The notes: generated from the sequence alone by a model not told the origin. Counted from the stretch's first letter, positions 44,301-58,759 are shown. The stretch is 64,000 bases of DNA from Neodontobutis hainanensis (GCA_024349245.1 JALDNG010000001.1:260001-324000); one strand, 5' to 3'. Made by a program: numbers and translations.

Positions 44301-45268
44301 TAACCCTTTATATAGATTTTCAAACAAATAATAGTTAATTATCTATATAGCTTTGTGGGTTTTTTATTACATATTTTTTATAGTGTATTAATGTGGCACA
44401 TTATTTTGCAGCACCTGTCTGCTCAGTCCGTTTATGTGTATTTTTGACTCCAATTTATCCACTTTATTTTTAACCCTAAGCCAGCATAGAACTATTTATT
44501 GTTTGTTATTATTTTCTTTTAGGTCAGAACAAAAAAGTGATCTTATATCCGCCAATAACATTCAGGGGTTAAATTTTTTAATTTCCAAATATTTCAATGA
44601 GTGCCCTACAAAATGTATTGTCTCTACAGGGATTATAAAAGACTGCAGGTCTATCCCAGCAGAAAACCCTCATGTGCCGGCATCAGCCCACTTCCACAAC
44701 CAAAGCAACTCCCACAGTAGCCAAAGTTCTTCAATATTTCTTCGCCAGAATGCCAAGTCCTCTTCATCACTCCTCATGTTTGTAGGTGGACATTTGGCTT
44801 CATGCACTGTTGCTGTGCTGTAGCAACGGTGCGTTTTAGCAGTAGAAATTCCATTTGCTTTTTGGTTCTGTGTGACTGATAGCTCAAAATTGTCTGTCTG
44901 TCAAACTTCACTGTAGCTGAAAATGCCAGAATCAGAATCCTATCACACTGCAACACGTTTGGCAGCATTTCAGGTCTATAAAAATAAAGACCAAACACTG
45001 TTGGACAAAAATGACTACCAAATGTAAAGTGCATCACCGTTAGCTGTCTGTCTTATCAAGTGGACTTTTTTGGTAACAGACCATCGTGCCCTGCTGCTGG
45101 ATGTGAAAGTGGTTCAGCACATATGGCAGCTGCAAGCTTACGGGCCAACTTGTTGAAATTGATGGATAGTGAAAAGGCCTTCGGGCTGCGAAGACTGGCC
45201 CTTACAATTTTTCTTTTGTTTTCTTCCTCTCCAGCTTGAAATTATTGATTATCAGAACTTCCACTTGG

Positions 45269-45286
45269 ATATATATATATATATAT
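45269..45286 (+). repeat. (AT)n microsatellite
   Basis: Nine AT units in a row. Confidence 0.9.
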
Positions 45287-48200
45287 GTTCGGCTCTTCTT
45301 GGTGCATCTCCGACCTAGGTTTTCAAGCAGTCCTTGAGTGAACCAGGTGAGTATCTGCCGCTCACAGCAGAGGTGAACGCAGGGAGCTCGGTGTTCCTGG
45401 CACACCACTCCTTCAGCGCGCTGTCACGTCTCTTCAACTCTTCGCTCGTCTGATGGTACCTGACAGGTGAGGGGGTGTGTTACCGGCACTCTGCAGCAGG
45501 GCGAGGGGTAAGGAGCACACACAGCAGTGTATGGAAACAGGGAGCTTTAAATTCAACAGATTTCAAGTGAGGTATTAATAGAGTATAGGAAATTACACAT
45601 AAGTGAAAACTCAGCTGATTGTGAGAAGTGAACAGTCTCATTTTGTCTTTTGAGGTGTTTAGGTGTTGTTTTAGGTTATGTCTTTTTGTGTAACTTTGTA
45701 AAAACTGAAGTTGCTGCTTTGTTAGTAAAAGCCTCTTAAATGGAAGGGATAACTACTTGAATTAAACCCTTAATTACGTTTGTTTTCTAGATCCACAACA
45801 ACAATGTATATTATCTTTACCACATTTTCAATTTATAATGCTTATTGTGAGAAACATAATAAGCCTTGAACTCTTCATGTGAGAAGGTGTTTTAAGTTGT
45901 TAGAAAATCACAACCAGTTCAGGTCTTGTTTCTGTGCTGGGTCTGTGATGTAATGCCTATAACATACTTTTTCATTGATTACAATTGTGTGTATTTTAAA
46001 TTTGTGGTGGGACATCAGAAAAGCGGTAGCCTGTCTCCTCTGTCCTCAGCATCAATAAATGATGCTTGTGAGGAAATGGACCAGGTCAGAGTGGAGAGGG
46101 TGAGAGATCAGGAAGCAGGACGGTGCATGTGTGTGTGTCTTTAAGCATGTGGGCATCTGTGTGTGTGCCTATCGATTTGTGTACACTGTGTATGCCATGG
46201 ACAGGAGGTGTGTGATGGCAGTGCCTTCAGGCTCCTCCAGGCGTAAGAATCAGTGAGCAGGTGGAGCGCACCAGCAGTGCTGTCTTCTGACGAGTCCCCG
46301 CCGTCTCCTGTTTTGTCAGGACCCCTGGAGCGAAGACCGACCAGGGTGTGTGCGCGCCTGTGTGTGTCGAGATGCACTGTGATCATTAGGATTCACAATG
46401 GCTTTGACAGCACAGCTCTGGAGCAGTGGACGCAGCATATGCCCAGGGAGATGACTGGTTGGCTGGCTGGTTATCTTACTGTCTGGCGTGTCCACTCCAC
46501 TCATAAAATGATGTCCCTTAATTCAAGCAGACTGTTGTGGACACGAGGCCCTTTCTCCATGTTTAGCTCTACATTAGACTGCAAAGCTAATCTCAATTAC
46601 TTGTTTGTTCTCAAAGTTGTGATTAAATTTCCATTTCTCTTTCGTGTATTTAAGTATGGTAACATAACAGCTACAAAAGGAAACTTGTCTGGAGTAATAA
46701 TTCAGCTATTAACACGGTTGCTTGCTATTTGCTATTTTTACAGTGTAGCTGAGACCATCCTCAGAGTAAGTGGCTCAGGTGGTAAAGAGAGGACGTCCTA
46801 ATAATAGCCCCCTGTCTCCACGCTGGTCCACAGGCTGTAGCTGTATCGATTCTGCCTCTCCACCTTCCACGGCATCGTTATACGCGAGATAGCCAGGCTC
46901 TTGCTCGGTTGTGAATCTTGTGCAGCGCAGAGCACAGCAGCGATTTCTTCGAGCCGTGCTGGATAAAGCCCGAGCACCCCCCGGGGGAAGCAGCAGTGCT
47001 TTTTTAATTGTTTGTAGTGTTAGTTGGCCACGCTGGAGGCGAGCTCTCTGGAGACAGGCTTCCAGCCAAGGTCTTGACCTCACTGCGTACATACACTCTC
47101 CACACACAAACAGCAGTGACAAAGTGAACACATAGACTGAGCAGGTACAGCGAAGCAACAGGCCCCGAGGACACTCCCACACAACCTATAGGGGCCTCAA
47201 ATCAAGAACAAATGGGGCTACATTATGGTTTTTGTATTTTAAATCTTTATGGTTATGTCCACGTCCTAGGGTTCTCTAATGTGTTTCATGGTAAGAATAA
47301 GTGTGAACGGAGCCGAGAGTCTCTAAACGTGCACGATTCATATTTATGAATCTACATATTTATACTTCGGTTACATACCTTTATAAATCAAATGCCAGTA
47401 TTAATATTGTATATACAAAAGTACTAGCTCATGAAAATATACGAGTAAAATAGTTGGATTTTATGAACACATTTTATAAATTATTTAAGCCGACAGACCG
47501 GTCATGTTTTTGCTGAAAAGCCTTTGAAAGCATCTGTGATACTAGAATTATTTCTAATAGTGAGAAACCAAATGAGGCTTCATCAAGAAAATCTTAAACG
47601 TTCTTTTTGCTTTACTTAATTTTTTTCTCCATCTGCAGAGGTGGTTGTTTTATCCTTTGATCTTCAGTACATTAAAGTAATCCTGCGGGTTTGAAAAACC
47701 ATTAGATGGCCTTTTGAGGGGCAGCAGGTCTCTTTTAAAAGCACAATGAACCTCTGTACAGATCAGCTTAGAAACTTAGTTAAAGGCACAATAACACATA
47801 GTCTCAAATTAGTCTTAAATGGTGTTAGCCCTCAAATAAGACCATTGACCTTTGACCCGTGCTGCTGCAGTCCAATTACACCTACGAGTTTCTCCTGTTT
47901 TTACCGGTTAAAAGTAAGACACTTAGTTCTTGAATTCAGGGTTTTAAATATTCCCATGCCTTTGTGTTGCTGCGCGCCCATCTCTCAGTCCGTCATGCCG
48001 TCTGTTTGTCAGAATGGCAGGTCTTGTTGAATAGAGAGTGGGTCATCTCGCTGACAGAGCTCAACTGGTAGTTATGGCAGCCTCGCCACGGCTGGCTGGC
48101 TTCGCACAGTCACCAGAAGACAGGGGATCATCAAGTGTGTCCCGCTCCTCACCCGCACACACAAACACATCAGTGCTACACAGAGCCACGCACACTTCTC

Positions 48201-48365
48201 TAATGATAAAGTTATGATATTATTATGACAGATTTAACGTATTTATCTCTGTTGGGTTGCCCCTAATTTAAAGCCACAGACATTTGTGGTGTAAAAAAAC
48301 TATTACAGGTGAAATAGGTAAGACCAGTTAGTTAATCTGATAATATAGTCCACAATTAGCCAATT

Positions 48366-48419
48366 AATGCTGATAAAAAGACAAAATAGCTGATAAATGC
48401 TGATAAAAAGACAAAATAG
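48366..48419 (+). repeat. Tandem duplication, 30-bp period
   Basis: The 24-base core beginning aatgctgataaaaagacaaa is repeated perfectly at 48366-48389 and 48396-48419. Confidence 0.9.
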
Positions 48420-51400
48420 AAACTTAGTGGATAATGTCATAGTTTTGGTGAAAAGTTTTTTATTTGATATTTATCAAGAAAGACATGAGGAGCACTGTGG
48501 TGCTCAGGACAGTTTCTATTTAAAAAACACAGTTTAGTACATATTTTAATACATGTGTGCTACTTCCTAATTTTTTTTTACCCCTATTGTTCCTATTCTC
48601 CCTCAGCAGCATGCAAAACTAGCCATTTTAGCTTGCAAAAATAGTGTGCTCATTAAAACAGCTTTTAGTTATGTCAAGCTATTCAATTCAATGTCAGAGT
48701 GCTGAAACTAGTCACTGGGACTAACCACCATGAGCTGAGGGTAGAGCCATTTTGGCCAGTGGCAGCCCTCATTTTAACTTTTGAGTACTCTTATGCGTTC
48801 AGTTATCTATTTAAGAAAGAAATAGATAATACTCCACCAGTGAATGCCCCAGTTGTTTCACAAAAACCTAACAATGTTTTAATCTGCCTCGCCACTTAAT
48901 GTCCCATTTAAATGTTCTCCAGCCTTCAAATATGAATCATGAATATCTGCACCCGGGGGCTGGCCAGCACAGTCTATTAGAATACATCACTGGCCTACCA
49001 GGGGACCACTTTGTGCATCCCTCTCAAATGTATCACTGTAGAGCGGGAGACATGACTTCATGTGTCTTGTGATGTAAGTATTATTACAATTCATGAAATT
49101 CAAACACTTATGGCAGGCCCATTAATTTGAACCATAAGCCGTTGGGGAGAGATTTACAGTGGAGTTAAGGGCGCTCACACCATTAAAGGAGACAGAGGGA
49201 GACTGCGAGGGATAACTGGTGTGAGCTATACTCATTTCTCTATGTGTAAGTGCAGCAATTAATATTTCTGGTTCTGGTGCTTGGGTCAAATTTGCAAACA
49301 GTTCCTCCGAATAGGACAGGGATAGTGAAGTTCTGAAGGTTCAGCAGTTAAAACATAACCTCTGCCTGCTGGCTTGGCTCTGTCTCGGTGTACATACAAA
49401 GTCCTGAATTTTGCATGAGCGCCTGAGCGTATAGCAACTGGAGCCCTATAGGGTTGTTTACTGATACTTCCTCGAAGCGTCTCAGTCCGTGCAGCCTATT
49501 CTGATAGGAGCGTGAGCAGCTGAGACCTGTCTCCCGTCGATGCTGTGTGATGGTCTTGTTATACAGCAGAGCATGAAGCAACAACAGGGCAAGGGTCATG
49601 ACATGCAGACGCACTTTCCCGCTTCAAAATGACCAATCAGGAAGTCTGCGCCCAACCAATGGTCATTTCACAACAAATTGAAATGTGACTCACAGCAGAA
49701 ATAGTCTGGCTAGTCCTTCAAGCTGTAAAAGCACTAATACATATACACTCCATCTAAGAAAATCAATAACATGACTTAGCATTGGTATGCAAGAACAAAT
49801 TTTAAGCATTTTTTTTTTTTTAAATAATATTGGGTGAAAGCTCTAACGAAGGAATCCGAACACTGTCACTGCTCGGTTTGACAGCTCGGCACAAAGACAC
49901 AAATAGGTCCTGTCAGCTGAAACATAACATGGAGATTCAAAGCACCTTTGCAGTTTTATCTTCAACTCAGCTGCCTATAATGGTCTGTGTGATGCCCTGC
50001 TCTGTGTTTGCTATCATTTGTCACATGGCCACAGTGTTATGGGTTCAAACTGAAATTTGCAATGGCTCAGTGCACTTCAACAGCACAGTTTTTCCATCTC
50101 CGCTCTCCCTTAGCCCGCTTTCATTATCCTCAAGGTATTCAAGAAGTAATGGCTTCTAGGAGGCACAAACCTATTGGCCATTTCAAGTTCTTTGGCCAGA
50201 CCTTCGGAGTTATTGTTCTGGGGATGCACGCAAGCGCTCAGAGAGGTGGGATGCAATCATGAAAGGGTTTCTACGGCAGTACACATTTATCTGCTCACAT
50301 TCCTCCAACACTTCAAAGCTGCACCCCTGCTGGGATAGAAATATGTTGCAGCGTGTTTTTGAACAATAACACCTAATGATTTTATTATCTAGGACCCTCA
50401 ATTTTAAAGGTAGACCTTTTGTCTTTTAATTGCTTTGAATTTTTGTCAGTACATTCACAAATTCACAACAACCTACGCAACATTATTTGGACCCATACTT
50501 TTCCTTTGTAAACACGATTCTCTCAGCACAATACTGCAGAAATTACTAAATCTAAATCACATAATATTTTTATTATTTATTATTATTTTACATTTGTGAG
50601 AAGAGGAGTTGTATGACATGCACATTTGCTTTTAATTACTGGTTTAAGCAGAAGAGTAACCTCTATTCAAGTCTTTTAAGTCAACAAGCCAAAGTGGATA
50701 TTTTGAATTCAAGTGCCAGTGTTACAGTGCCATGGCTCGCTTTTACATGTAAACATCTTCCAAGAACCAGGCCCGCCTTTTCTTCAGAGGAGCTGCTGTA
50801 GTGTAACTTCAGCTCCATTGAACATCACCCTTCACTGAGTCTGAGGTATCTGATTGAGTCCATCCATGTGGAGCACTATTGAATCAAAAAGAGTAAACCT
50901 CAAGGACATGGTCCACCACACACACCATCTATTGTGTGGAGACAATAAAAAGAAAAAGCCTATACTTCTAAATGATAGAATACAGAAACTTAGGTGTACA
51001 AAAAGTCTAAAGATTTGGATGAATATGTTTACAGGATCATCTGCAGTATGTCACCTTAAAGAGCTGTTGGCGGCATTGCATTTTTCTGACACTGTAACAG
51101 AGTAGAGCTGCCAATGACTTCTCATTTAATCCCAGCATGTGTAATGTGTTCCTTCTCAACCCTGGTGAGATATTTTCCTCATAATTACACCGTTGCTGAT
51201 TGTCAGTGGTTGATTTGCATTAATGGTAGAAAGGCAAATTCTGGCTCCGAGGGAGATTTGTCTCATTTCAAAGAAGCAACAGAGAGGGCTGCAGAGAGCT
51301 GCTGAGAGATGGACTGGTCAGCAACAATAACCCGGCACTCACCACGGCAGGAGACAATGCTGGACTACTGTAGGCTCGGCTACACCTCTCAAGTGGTTAA

Positions 51401-54400
51401 TTAAATGAGTCCAAGCGCCGAGCTAGCACACAACGCTTGGTTTACCATAAACAATGTGATTAAAGCGGCCATGGGCCAGCCAGAATGCAGAATTGAAAAA
51501 AATAATTCTGATCACCATGGAGATGTGAGAGGGGAAAAAAGGTCTGAATGCAGATAGGGTTGTCATTATTACTTTTTTATTCATTATTTTCATAATGACT
51601 GTCATTATGCACAGGCCCTGATTGAATTCCATTTTGTTAGTCAGGTTTGTGGCGAACAGAATAATTATCACTTAAGTGATATTAAGATTCATACAGAACA
51701 TTTTCATGGCCATGTTTGGCAAAAGGACTTGTTCATCTTTGATTATGAAAAGAAAAGCATAAAAAAATAAAAGTGGAATGTTTTTGAAATGTCTGACGAT
51801 AAAAAACATTCCAGGTCTTTTCCATCTGTTTAGAAAATGGATAGTAATATTGCAGTGCCATTCAAATCCTGTTTAACAGCCATTACTTCTAATGTCATGG
51901 TCGTTATGGAGTACGCATGGCTGCGTGAATATTTAGAGGCAGCTTACTGTACATATATTACACTAAAGGGTTTATGCAGCAATGAAAGATTCAAATGGCC
52001 GTAAGCTCATTTATGAACTGATCAATATGTGATTACATCATGGAAAGTGGCTAATTCATGCAAGTTTTAGTGACTCGTCTCTACATTTCCTCCAGATTGT
52101 ATTCTTCTCTTCAGATTAGGTGAATGAAACTTCATCTTTAAATGTCTCTTAAAATATCTCCTCTGACATAACCTACTGAACCAGTTATTTTTTCTAATTG
52201 ATCAAGACATGTACTCAGAAATAAACAAATATTATTTCATTTTTAATAAAACAGAAAATTATCAAATCAATTTTGTTGAAAACTTTGAAATGTTTTTTTC
52301 TTGCATAATAGTCAAAGCTATAAATGGATAATATACCACAGCACAACTGCTAGTTTACTTAACATAAAATATATTCCTTTAGATCAATGTTTTTATTACA
52401 CACCACATATCATTCGGATCGAAAGCCATCAGCACAATAAATTTATAGATTGGCAAAATTTTTTAAACACGGCATACAATAAAGATTTCTTTAAACACAC
52501 AACCAGAGTTAATTTAGAATAGCCTCAAATGTCATGTTCCAACCACAGATGCTTTTGAGTGTGTTTCTTCCTCTTCCATCTCTTCCTTAGTGTCTCCTCA
52601 AGCTCACACAGCAGCAGCGCGGCCCTGCTGCAGCCTACCAATGCGTTCAGTGAGAGGATTTGGCCAGGGTCTAATCAATCACTGACAGATTACCTCCAAA
52701 GCCACTTCCACAGCCATTAAAGCAGGACAAATGCAGAATTGCAACTGAACAAGTTGGAGTTTTTTAAGCCAACACCAGGACTTCCTGGTTATTTGTCAAA
52801 GTCAGTGGCGCTGAGCCGCATGAGTGGCTGCGCGAGTGTGAGGGACTCAGAGGCGAGCTGGCCAGCCGTGCACAGTGTGTGTGTCAGGAGAAGGAGGCAG
52901 TGCTGCGGTACAGACAGCTCCAGACTGACTGACTTATTGTTAGTGTACCTTTCTGTGTGTTTCAGGCTCCAAGGTGTGTGTGGCTGTAACACGCCGTGGG
53001 CCGCGTCGCTCACTGGAGCTTACAGTAAATCACATTCTCTTTATTGCTGAATTTAGCAGCTTATGCTCAATACGCTCTGCTCAAATCTAACAGTGTGTCC
53101 CATCAGAGCGCTAGTCTGGGCTCATAAAAGAGGATTGGCCACACACTAGCCTCTGAGACAGAGCAAAGACCACTCATCCCTCCTTTATTTTCCTACATTA
53201 TTTCTGTGCTTTATCTGAGCAACGAGCACCCTCAAACACTGTCTGGGCTTTTCTAATCTCTCATTTTTCCCTCCGGATTTCTGCTTTGAGATTCCCCACT
53301 ATTGTTCCCCATTGACTGGGGCTTTGTTTATATCAGCTCTTATTTGATAGAAGTCACTAAGAAATTGGATCATTTTCATAGACAGTATCACCAAGGGAAT
53401 TTGTTCTATTCGTAATGTATTGTACAGAATGGACATTTTATCCTATAAGCTTTGTTCTTTATCCAAATTGAATTTGACATTTTTATGTCTTTGCAGACAT
53501 TGCAGGTTAAGTGCTGATAATTATTGTGATGAGATGAATAAAAGTGTGCAATGTGTCTGGAGGAGCAGACATCAAAGCTTAAAGTGTGTTGCATGTTTTT
53601 CCTTATAGTGCAATATGGAACAGGCTCATTTAGATCTTTGATTAGTGTGACATCCTTTTGTAGAGATGACTTTGATTATGCTGAAAATCTCTTTTGTTTT
53701 CTCCTGTATATAAAAAATATTATATTATGTCTCAATTACATATCATACCATGGATGATTCAAAATAGAGCTCCTGAGCATTAAAACAAATATTATCTGGC
53801 CGTGTTGTGTTGCAGTAAGGGGAGTATAAGAAGTGCTGAAGTGATAGAGGCCGACACTGGAGTCCGGAGGCACTGTAGTTGAAATTTTACTGGTCATGTG
53901 ACTATGACTCCCCCCTTTGTGACCCCGCAGAGAGAAGGGAGGCAAAAAGAGCCTGTACAAACACAGGAGGCGGGATTGTATTTGTAGGTGTGTGGCTTGT
54001 GTGTACACTCTAGTTGTGTGGGTGTCTGTGCAGTGTGTGTGTGTGTGTGTTGTGTCCCTCTACCCCCCTCCTATTCAATTAAGAGCTTAAGCTCATTAGT
54101 GGCAGACTTACATCATTACCTCTCCAATGGCTAATGAGTTAAAATCTATTTAGATTTATGTTGCTGTTAAATCTCCTGCACATGCACAAAATGTAGACAC
54201 AAATGTTCTTGTAAAATAAATATTATATCATAGAAATGCATCTAAAATTGGAAGCAACAGTGAAGTGTCCTATGATTCTCCATAAGATTTTTCATATCAG
54301 AGTGGAAGCCTTTTTATAGAAACGCTGCATATTCAACACACTTGAATGATACCTTTGGCTTGAGTATGTAAATCAGTAAAGGGAATGAGCATGCTTGGTA

Positions 54401-55916
54401 ATGTGGGTTACAACTTATCACTACACTAAGCTGTTTTCCTCACTGAACATTAAAGGGGTGTTTTTCTAATTACATGCAAATAATTAGCAACTAAAAGAGC
54501 AACACTTCTTAACTAAGCTATTACATTGCCCATTACTTGAGTTTTCAATCATTTTTAATTAAACTAACAATTCCTTGACAGCATTGGAGGCTTGACAGTT
54601 GTAATTAATTGATAGAATTGTGGAAGAAAGACGTTTAATTATAGACAATTAGAGCAAAGCTGGTGTTATCAACAATACTTAGTTTGGAGCAGTTTATTTT
54701 AAGTGTGTATGAAAAGCTGTATAATTTGCAGCAGTAATAAAGAAAGCGTGGGATAAGAGCCTGTGAATGGAAGGACACAGTGCACTTACATATATCTTGA
54801 CGGGAGGGACTCAAGGACAGCATATTTGACTGAAGAGATATGCGCGCGCTTCCTTCTGTGCCCGCGTGTGTACGCCCGCGTGCAGGGCGGCAGGCTCAAA
54901 GATGGCTGAACTCCTCACAGCGCTGCTACTGGACTTAACTAAAGCCCACCCATCACATCACAGAAGGCATGCAGCTGACCCTGTGTGCGAGTTAGAAACA
55001 AGTTTAGGCATTCTCTGTCGTTCAAATCACATTTCAAAACCACAAACATTAAATAGGAATGCTGTTAATAACTAATGCATAAACTAGTCCGTGTTGTTAA
55101 AGTTGCGGGGGTGATTAGCAACAATGAACTGACAGTTATTCCGTCTTTGATGTCTTGTTTAAATATGGCCTCCCCACTGACGCTTTGATAACGCACTAAC
55201 TGGGACATTTTCATTCTAATTAGGGCTTCAATTGCTAATTCCATATCGCTGCTATAATTATCACTGGGAGATACACAGACCCAGGGAGATTTCGGGGCAA
55301 AATGAGAGGCAAATGAATGTGTGCACGCGTGTGAGTGCACAAGTTAGGCTACTGCCACGTGAACTGCACGTGTCCGGTGGACCTCAGACAGTGGCAGGTG
55401 TCGTTCGTTTTAATAGGCTATAGACGATTTAGAATATCTTAAAATATGAACAAAATGCTAAAGCAATCCAAAATTGTTGTCAGTCATGTCGTTATGTTGA
55501 CGCTTATGCTGTAGCCTTAGCACGTCTATTGTATCCTGCGTTTGAATATTAGTACCAACTTCAAGGGGCTTTATGGAGCCCCTTTTAAACTAAAGTTGTG
55601 CAAAGACTGTCAGACGTTGATTAAGGCGTTATGGTTGCCTAAAAAACAAGAAAGTTGCCTTTTGTATTTTTTACTTCCAAACAAAATCTTTATGCTACTT
55701 GTAAATTAGTGTAGGCCATGAAAAACAAGAATTAAATGGGCACAATTAAATAAAATTACCTTTAAAAGCAGGGTTCTTTTGTGTACACCTTATCTTTACT
55801 CACCATTTTAAATCCCTTTAGTCACCCTGCCATACAAACCAGACGCTTATAATAACCTTATGGACAATAATTGCAATTGAGGATTTTTTTTTCTTTCCTC
55901 TCCTCTACTCCTTTAG

Positions 55917-56150
55917 GCGCATGCGCAGTGTGGATCGTACTGGTCAGTCTGAGAAGCAGCTGTTCAGGGCTGGTGAAATTCCAACATGGCAGTGGCTGTG
56001 GTCAGTGTTTCCTGCGTTAACTTGGGATGGTTTCAGCTCGCTCGCAGCCCGGCTTAACCTCGGCACCCCGTTCGTCAGCACAAGCCCTCCACGGGATCGA
56101 TGCGACCCTAACCCCGCACTTGAAAGCTCGACCTGTCGCCAAAAAAACAG
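55917..56150 (+). promoter_or_regulatory. fign: fign promoter and probable 5' untranslated exon
   Basis: A perfect NRF1 palindrome gcgcatgcgc (55917-55926) and a YY1-like ccaacatggcagtgg (about 55981) lie in a GC-rich block that ends at a strong donor, aacag|gtaaga, at 56150. This fits a first exon about 0.9 kb upstream of the fign start exon. The transcription start is not resolved. The exon has its own ATGs: one at 55986 opens 23 codons, and one at 56027 (gggatgg context) stays open through the donor. Confidence 0.55.
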
Positions 56151-56498
56151 GTAAGAAGAACGAGTATAGTCCGTGTGCAATTAGACAAGAGTGGTCAGAG
56201 CAGACAGGCTCCCAGGCAGCGCGTCTGTAGAGGAGACATTATACAAGCTCACAGCACAGTCTGATTTCCGATTGATTCTTCTGCACTTTCTCATTTAACA
56301 AGTTTTCCTTCGCCGTCGTCTACCTGCGCGATTACTGCTCTTTTTTTAAATGTGATTTTCCTGAAGTGCACCTGCGCCACGGTTAAATTCGGAAAGCCAC
56401 GGAGCACGCAGACTGCAACATGGGCAGCGTGTTTCTATGTGTGCTTTGCGGCACTCACCAAAGAACGGCAAAACACATAAGTTGAATGTTCGCGGAGG

Positions 56499-56531
56499 CT
56501 TTTTATTTATTTATTTATTTATTTATTTTTT
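56499..56531 (+). repeat. (TTTA)n microsatellite
   Basis: About seven TTTA units in the first fign intron. Confidence 0.9.
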
Positions 56532-57025
56532 GAGGCTTTATCAGACGGCCGTGGCGATACGGTTACAACAAGTTGTCCTCTGCATGCGGCGGATCCAATG
56601 TCACCATGCATTTTTTAAAAGCTGGGATGTTTTAGGGCGTTATCGATAGATTTAACTTGACACTTCAGACATGATTTTTCTCCCAAAACATGCACCAGTT
56701 GATTCCCCCTCCTCTTCCTCCTCCTCCTCAACCCCCCTCCTCTTCCTCACTAGCAGCAGCAGCAGCACGGCGCTTGCCTGTCATCCCGGGTTCCACTTTC
56801 TAATGAGATGCATGTAGGTTAGATGCCTCCTATTGAGTTGCTTGCTCCAGTTGAAGGGCCCACCTTTCACACAGCGCCGGACACCCACTTCAAAATACAT
56901 GTGTCTTGTCTGTCTGTAATGTTTAGCTGTCTTTATGGCGGGATGGGGGTTCAATTCCACTTGATTTTTCTGACTTTTTCCCCACAAATTAATTCCGATG
57001 CTCTCATCTGCTCTCCCTGTTCCAG

Positions 57026-57056
57026 CACGACATGATCAGCAGCAGCAGCGTCTATG
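57026..57056 (+). CDS. fign: fign start exon: MISSSSVY(G)
   Basis: After a ctgttccag acceptor the exon reads cacgac followed by ATG ATC and four AGC codons, then GTC TAT G, and ends at a gtaggt donor. Vertebrate fidgetin starts MISSTSVYG and is split at exactly this glycine codon, with the rest of the protein on one very large exon. Fidgetin is a AAA ATPase of the microtubule-severing group, acting at centrosomes and in neurites. The large exon was not found up to 64000, so the intron is at least 6.9 kb. The position next to cobll1 agrees with the FIGN-GRB14-COBLL1 order in other vertebrates. Confidence 0.8.
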
Positions 57057-58759
57057 GTAGGTCCTCTTTTTTCCATCAACTTCTACACACTTAATCTATT
57101 GATGTCATCAGCTCTAACAGCACAAAGAGCTTCGGACAAATAGTCAGCATGCCTCACTGTTAATACTTTGTCAGCATGAAATTCTTTGGGATATAGACAT
57201 TTCTAGAACATCAGCAGCCACATTTCACTCTTATTTTTGACATTGCCTAACTGGAGAAATTTAACTTTACAAAATTTGCAGACCCCCACATCCTGAAATA
57301 TTATTATTTTTGAATTGTTACTACTATTAAATTAAAAAAGATACACTGACATATGCTGATTTTGTCAGACTAGCATTATATAGTTTGTTGGCGTGAATGT
57401 GATTGTAAGTGGTTGTTGGTTACACTAATGAGGCCTCGGTTGCTGCATAGTTCATATTAGGTTATTCAAATTTGGATTTTTAAATTACCTGGATTGTAGT
57501 AATTTACTTTTTGTAGTATTGTGGTTATTCTATCAACTTATTTCTTTCAGTAAAAGTTATTTCTTTATTGTTTTTCACATTGAAGTGTGATGTGTTGTTT
57601 AAAAAAAAAAGCTCTCTATTTGCAAGAGAAAATCGCTGCGGTAACTTTTCATAATTTCCTGCCGCGGCCAACTTTGTTTTTTTTTTTTTTTGTAGCAGTC
57701 AACCTTTAACCTCTGAACCTTCTCTCTAGTGCTGTATGTGAATTCGAAGCACTTACATTGACAGCATTTTTTGGAGCATTTTATAATGACATGTATTAAG
57801 TTAAATGGACACACATGCATTTATTTAAATAGTTCACAATAATATTTTGACTTTTTTGCTGTTTTATGGCAGTTTACTGTTTGTGATTGTAGACAGCCAA
57901 AATGCGACTGCGAGGATGCCAGGGTTTCAACTTTGCGTGTGCATGTACAAGACGGGGAACACCGGCGCTAACAGTGCCGGTGTGGGTTTGGTGTGTAATG
58001 TAAATAATGTAGCTCCTCGGCGGTTTGTTTATTCCTCTAAGTCTATTTGTTTGCTACAGTGCTCGGCTTAAGATCCGTCCTCTGCATCTGCTGTCTCTCG
58101 TGCGTGTTGCAGTGACAGTAGCAATAATCCCCCTCATTATACACATAACGTATCGCCTCACATCTCTGGCAGCCCCCCGGTACAGCTAATAGGGACAGAG
58201 AGAGGAGAGATAATAGGAAAAGAAGAAAAACTGCTTTACAAACAGGGAGCCTTTTACTCTGCCTCTCTGGGCTTTATTTATCTAAATACGGACTTTCCCG
58301 CAGACGCACAAATGAATAGAGAGAGTCGGTGTGCTGCGAGGGTGGCTCAGCTACTCCCAGTGGGACCGTATAAATAAATTATCCTGACACTTTCTATCAG
58401 TCTGTAATGTTTACCATTAAAAGCTGTTTTACCGTCCTCAAGCCACCGGCGTGCGATCTAGCCCGCCCTCGTGGGACTTGTGCCAGGACACAGATGTAAG
58501 TGGGGAAATGTGTTTTTTCGACAGACACACATAGAGAGAGACATTTGTTAGTCCTGGCCACGTCCATATCAGTGGATTTCTCCTGTCTGCGTGTCCTGAC
58601 AAAAGGGCCCTCTTCAAACGAGATCCAGGCAGGGTTGTCATCTTTTAGCAAATATGTTAAGTGTTATCTTTTGTGCTCTCGGCTCGCGGAGCGGAGCTGG
58701 ACCCCATGGGAGCCCGGCGCATGCAAATAGAACAAATCCCTCTCGGACCTGTCTGTCGG

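Larger units (their letters stand above)
45001..55916. other. Gene desert, part 3
   Basis: No known exon was recognised. It contains a coding-like patch on both strands at about 45070-45458, an AT dinucleotide run (45269-45286), a 30-base tandem duplication (48366-48419), short TG runs (about 54030) and enhancer-like AT-rich blocks. The rest gives no signal. Confidence 0.5.

Noticed and set aside
46775..47182. 135-codon minus-strand frame in a GC-richer patch
   Set aside because: No family resemblance or supporting splice sites. GC-rich sequence makes long open frames likely by chance.
52739..53050. 103-codon plus-strand frame
   Set aside because: No recognisable protein sequence; a chance frame.
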